DNA of 64,000 nucleotides. Source: TMP-24 sp046348855. GTDB taxonomy: Bacteria; Pseudomonadota; Alphaproteobacteria; Rhodobacterales; Rhodobacteraceae. The DNA is taken from assembly GCA_046348855.1 (NCBI GenBank), contig JAXMDK010000014.1, positions 1 to 64,000 on the forward strand. The letters are read 5' to 3'. The number at the start of each line of letters is the position of its first letter. The first letter of the stretch is position 1. The notes below the pieces were generated by a model. It saw only the letters and a list, made by a program, of their open reading frames with translations, was not told the DNA's origin and did no database searches. A program made the translations under genes and the position numbers. Shown here piece after piece: positions 61,749-64,000 of this stretch.

Positions 61749-62185
61749 TGTGGGCAAAAGGCTGGACATTCCTGTTCAGCCTGTGCTGCGGCATTGGTGC
61801 GGCTACCTCGCTCCCTGCCCAAGCCAGATTGAATGAGCTGGGCATCTGCTCCGCTCACTTTAAGGCGCGCTCGGACTGGCTTGCCGAACTCGGCAAGAAC
61901 GAAGTGACCGCAGAAATGTTTCGCGCCTATTCAGAACGACTTCTTGATTGGGCGGCCGCAGACGCGCCAAAACCTGTCGATTGCCGAATGATGACCTACC
62001 CGTTTTCAACCGACTGCAATCCACGACATCTCGCCGCTATTCGGGACGAAGCCGCTACCGCCATACTGACTACCTTTGTGGAGAACGGGTATGAAACCGC
62101 AGGACTGCCAACCTGCATTGAAGATAGTGTCTGCACCCATTGCGTAGACGTGCTGAAGGGATTGCCCGATGACCAAACTCGCTGA
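61748..62185 (+). CDS. exported Cys-rich orphan protein between cobS and cobT
   Basis: 145 residues, no family recognised. The ATG overlaps the cobS stop as TGATG. N-terminal hydrophobic segment WTFLFSLCCGIGAATSLPAQA is a signal peptide. The mature protein is mostly helical-looking and carries six cysteines, including CIEDSVCTHC near the end, fit for disulfides. Noticeably less GC-rich than cobS. Similar in style, though not visibly homologous, to the orphan within nuo. Confidence 0.65.
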   Translation: MWAKGWTFLFSLCCGIGAATSLPAQARLNELGICSAHFKARSDWLAELGKNEVTAEMFRAYSERLLDWAAADAPKPVDCRMMTYPFSTDCNPRHLAAIRDEAATAILTTFVENGYETAGLPTCIEDSVCTHCVDVLKGLPDDQTR

Positions 62186-62213
62186 AACTCCCGCCGATCC
62201 GTTCGGGGCCTGA
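62169..62213 (+). pseudogene. 14-codon ORF resembling the CobT N-terminus
   Basis: Reads MTKLAETPADPFGA then stop, starting inside the orphan ORF. The real CobT begins MTQRSDNPADPF. Twelve leading codons agree in pattern (MT at the start and PADPF at the same spacing). Possibly a remnant of a duplicated cobT start left by insertion of the intervening DNA, or chance. Confidence 0.3.
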
Positions 62214-62239
62214 CGCCCATGAGCGGCCGTCCCGCCCCG

Positions 62240-62632
62240 CTAATGCCCGCCCCTGATCTCGTTCAACGCGGCCATCGTCAGAAAGCCGGAACGGGTCAGG
62301 CCCAGCCCGTCCGCCGCCGTGTCGATGGCCTCCAGCGTGCCAGCGTCCAGGCTGATGTTCACCCGCTTCTGCCGGCTCGACGGCCGCACCAGCGGCACCG
62401 CGATCAGAAAGGCGCCGGCGGCCAGATCGTCGGCCACCTCGGCCGCGACCGCTGCAAGCCCGCGCGGGGTAACGGTCACCTCATCCTCGAACCACAATTC
62501 CAGCGCCTCGACCGCCTTGCGCAAGATGTCGCCTTCGCTGTCGGCGGCGGCGAAGCATCCGGGCAGGTCGGGAAATGTCATGCCATAGGCCGTCCCTTCG
62601 TCCTTGTGGACCAGAGCAAGATAGGTTTTCAT
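62240..62632 (-). CDS. hicB: HicB-family antitoxin (second module)
   Basis: 130 residues. N-terminal HicB fold MKTYLALVHKDEGTAYGMTFPDLPGCFAAADS (DLPGCFAAADSEGD block is a family hallmark). C-terminal ribbon-helix-helix domain VNISLDAGTLEAIDTAA then TRSGFLTMAAL. Overlaps the toxin stop by 4 bases (ATGA). On the minus strand between cobS and cobT, both on plus. Not closely similar to the first HicB. Confidence 0.92.
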   Translation of the reverse strand: MKTYLALVHKDEGTAYGMTFPDLPGCFAAADSEGDILRKAVEALELWFEDEVTVTPRGLAAVAAEVADDLAAGAFLIAVPLVRPSSRQKRVNISLDAGTLEAIDTAADGLGLTRSGFLTMAALNEIRGGH

Positions 62633-62829
62633 GGCGTCTCCTTCAGCCAGCCGGCGACGCGGGCGATGCTGCGCGCGGTGCCGAACGGCAGGTCTTTCTT
62701 GGGATGCGGGACGACCAGCGTTTGCCCGCCTTTACGGAACTTGTGATGCGAGCCTCTCGACGACACCAGGACCCAGCCTTCGGCTTCCAACTTGCGGATA
62801 ATGTCCTTGCTGTTGGTCGGAATCGTCAT
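62629..62829 (-). CDS. hicA: HicA-family toxin (second module)
   Basis: 66 residues, the classical short mRNA interferase. The catalytic histidine is in SRGSHHKF, followed by VPHPKKDLPFGTARSIARVAGW. Start at 62829 with a poor ribosome site, as for many toxins. It is the promoter-proximal gene and its promoter region overlaps the upstream region of cobT. Confidence 0.93.
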   Translation of the reverse strand: MTIPTNSKDIIRKLEAEGWVLVSSRGSHHKFRKGGQTLVVPHPKKDLPFGTARSIARVAGWLKETP

Positions 62830-62855
62830 CTTGGCCCGTATTTTGTGTATATAAA

Positions 62856-62879
62856 TGGCGAAAATCGCCAGAATGTCAA
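62856..62879 (-). promoter_or_regulatory. candidate hicAB promoter and operator (second module)
   Basis: Minus strand: TTGACA -35 (62874-62879), then a perfect dyad TGGCGA-TTT-TCGCCA (62856-62870), then an AT-rich TTTATATA -10 zone. Operator inside the promoter suits HicB autorepression. The same dyad lies 28 bases before the cobT start. Confidence 0.55.
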
Positions 62880-62897
62880 GCCAGCAGAGCTGCCGAA

Positions 62898-64000
62898 ATG
62901 ACCCAACGCTCCGACAACCCCGCTGACCCCTTCAAGAAGGCCTTGGCCGAGGCCACCCGCACCATGGCCGACGAGCCGGAACTGACCGTCACCTATTCGG
63001 TCGATCCGCCTGGCATGACCGGCGATACGATGCGGCTGCCGCAGGTCAGCCGGCGGTTGACGCGCGACGAGGTGCTGATCGCGCGCGGCACGGCGGACGC
63101 CTTCGCGCTGCGCCGCCGCTATCATGACGATGCGGTGGCGGCGAAATACCAGCCGCAGGGCCAGATGGCTCGCGACCTCTACGAAGCGATGGAGGTCGCG
63201 CGCTGCGAGGCGGTGGGCGCCCGCGACATGCCCGGCACGCTCGGCAACATCGACGCCAAGATCGCCAACGAGGCCGAACGGCGCGGCTACAACCAGATCC
63301 GCACCGCGCAAGAGGCGCCGCTGGCCCAGGCCGCCGGCTATCTGGTGCGCCATCTGGCGACCGGCCGGCCGATGCCCGGCGGCGCCGGTCATGTGATGGA
63401 GCTGTGGCGGCCGTTCATCGAAGGCCAGGCCGGCGGTACGCTCGATCATGTGAAGGAAACGCTGGCCGACCAGGCCGCCTTTGCCCGGCTCGCCCGCCAG
63501 ATCATCCGCGACCTCGGCTATGGCGACCAACTGGGCGACGACCCCGATGAATCCGAGGACGACAGCGACGGCGAATCCGCCGAGGACCAGCCCGACACCG
63601 CCGACAGCCAGCAGGAGAGCCAGAGCGAGGAAGAGGACGCCAGCCCCGAGAGCACCGAGGAGCAGGAGGAAGACGCCAGCCCGTCCAAGGCGACGATGGA
63701 CGACCTGGCCGACATGGAGCAGGGCGAAGAGGCCGACCAGCCCGAAAGCGATGCGCCGCTGGAGCCGCCGCCCCCCGCCCCCCATTCGGACGCCGATCCG
63801 AACTACGCCGTCTACCTGACCGAATTCGACGAGGAGGTGCGCGCCGAGGACTTGGCCGAACCCGCCGAACTGGAACGGTTGCGCGCCTATCTCGACCAGC
63901 AGCTCGAGCCCCTGAAGGGCGCCGTCTCTCGTCTGGCCAACAAGCTGCAGCGTCGGCTTCAGGCCCAGCAGAACCGCAGCTGGGAATTCGACCGCGAAGA
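62898..64000 (+). CDS. cobT: cobaltochelatase subunit CobT (partial, 3' end outside window)
   Basis: 367 codons visible. Begins MTQRSDNPADPFKKALAEAT with the conserved VSRRLTRDEVLIARG region. The acidic Asp/Glu/Ser-rich linker (about residues 215-270) typical of CobT is present; the von Willebrand A-type metal-binding domain would follow beyond the window. Partner of CobS in cobalt chelation. Antisense open frame in the same place is a shadow. Confidence 0.94.
   Translation, partial: MTQRSDNPADPFKKALAEATRTMADEPELTVTYSVDPPGMTGDTMRLPQVSRRLTRDEVLIARGTADAFALRRRYHDDAVAAKYQPQGQMARDLYEAMEVARCEAVGARDMPGTLGNIDAKIANEAERRGYNQIRTAQEAPLAQAAGYLVRHLATGRPMPGGAGHVMELWRPFIEGQAGGTLDHVKETLADQAAFARLARQIIRDLGYGDQLGDDPDESEDDSDGESAEDQPDTADSQQESQSEEEDASPESTEEQEEDASPSKATMDDLADMEQGEEADQPESDAPLEPPPPAPHSDADPNYAVYLTEFDEEVRAEDLAEPAELERLRAYLDQQLEPLKGAVSRLANKLQRRLQAQQNRSWEFDRE

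Noticed and set aside
62826..63785. Minus-strand open frame opposite cobT
   Set aside because: Shadow of the acidic CobT linker; the plus strand encodes the conserved CobT N-terminus.
1..64000. tRNA, rRNA, CRISPR, insertion sequence or prophage
   Set aside because: Gaps between genes are short and none showed a cloverleaf, spaced repeats beyond two copies, a transposase or phage genes. The tandem repeat at 9829-9885 has only two adjoining copies without spacers, so it is not a CRISPR array.

Overview
The window is GC-rich and densely coded. It looks like chromosomal DNA of an alphaproteobacterium of the Rhodobacterales (Rhodobacter/Paracoccus-like). This is inferred from the complex I operon with small extra ORFs between the nqo/nuo genes, a full-length PntA, the BolA / J-protein / cobS / cobT neighbourhood, a VPLPA-type C-terminal sorting tail, and an intergenic element containing CCCCGGGATATTT. 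I saw no rRNA, tRNA, insertion sequence, phage gene or CRISPR array. No stretch longer than about 300 bases lacks a gene.

Layout. 1-4359: start of the nuo operon on the minus strand (nuoA, B, C, small membrane ORF, nuoD, secreted orphan ORF, nuoE running off the window edge), with a likely promoter. 4433-11718: leucine/isovalerate degradation genes on the minus strand (isovaleryl-CoA dehydrogenase, both methylcrotonyl-CoA carboxylase subunits, HMG-CoA lyase, methylglutaconyl-CoA hydratase-like protein), interrupted on the opposite strand by a HicAB toxin-antitoxin module with a repeat-rich leader. 11823-15600: CreA, then phosphoglycolate phosphatase, a Tet-type MFS pump and a DegT aminotransferase. 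15723-20630: glmU, glmS, an AlkD-like protein and moaA. 20627-32128: amino-acid and peptide metabolism, comprising a LysR regulator divergent from a HalD/BesD-like 2-oxoglutarate enzyme, an M20 amidohydrolase, a DAO-type oxidoreductase coupled to ArgE, and a divergent five-gene dipeptide/oligopeptide ABC transporter. 32211-39431: DUF3422 protein, MFS, dienelactone hydrolase-like protein, pntAB, and an isoprenylcysteine methyltransferase-like protein.

39613-47323: kynU and tryptophan dioxygenase, then a non-pyrrolysine MttB-family methyltransferase with a lyxose-isomerase-like cupin and a class I glutamine-amidotransferase-like hydrolase, then malate synthase G. 47510-55216: pepN, a small membrane protein, a lipoprotein, gatB, a glycine-rich VPLPA-tailed surface protein, two tandem DUF4177-like paralogues and bolA. 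55311-64000: J-domain protein, then a block (glycosyltransferase with a C-terminal winged-helix-like tail, FkbM methyltransferase, MauG-like dihaem protein, exported MsrB), then cobS and cobT (cobaltochelatase, cut by the window end). A secreted Cys-rich orphan and a second HicAB module lie between cobS and cobT.

Recurring theme: conserved operons (liu, nuo, cob) carry small foreign-looking inserts. These are two HicAB modules on the opposite strand and two exported Cys-rich orphan proteins joined to the preceding gene by overlapping stop/start codons. The most unusual single items are the HxD-bearing HalD/BesD-family protein, the glycosyltransferase with a winged-helix-like tail, the HicA with no GSH motif under a repeat-rich leader, and a perfect 9-bp dyad upstream of the MttB gene.
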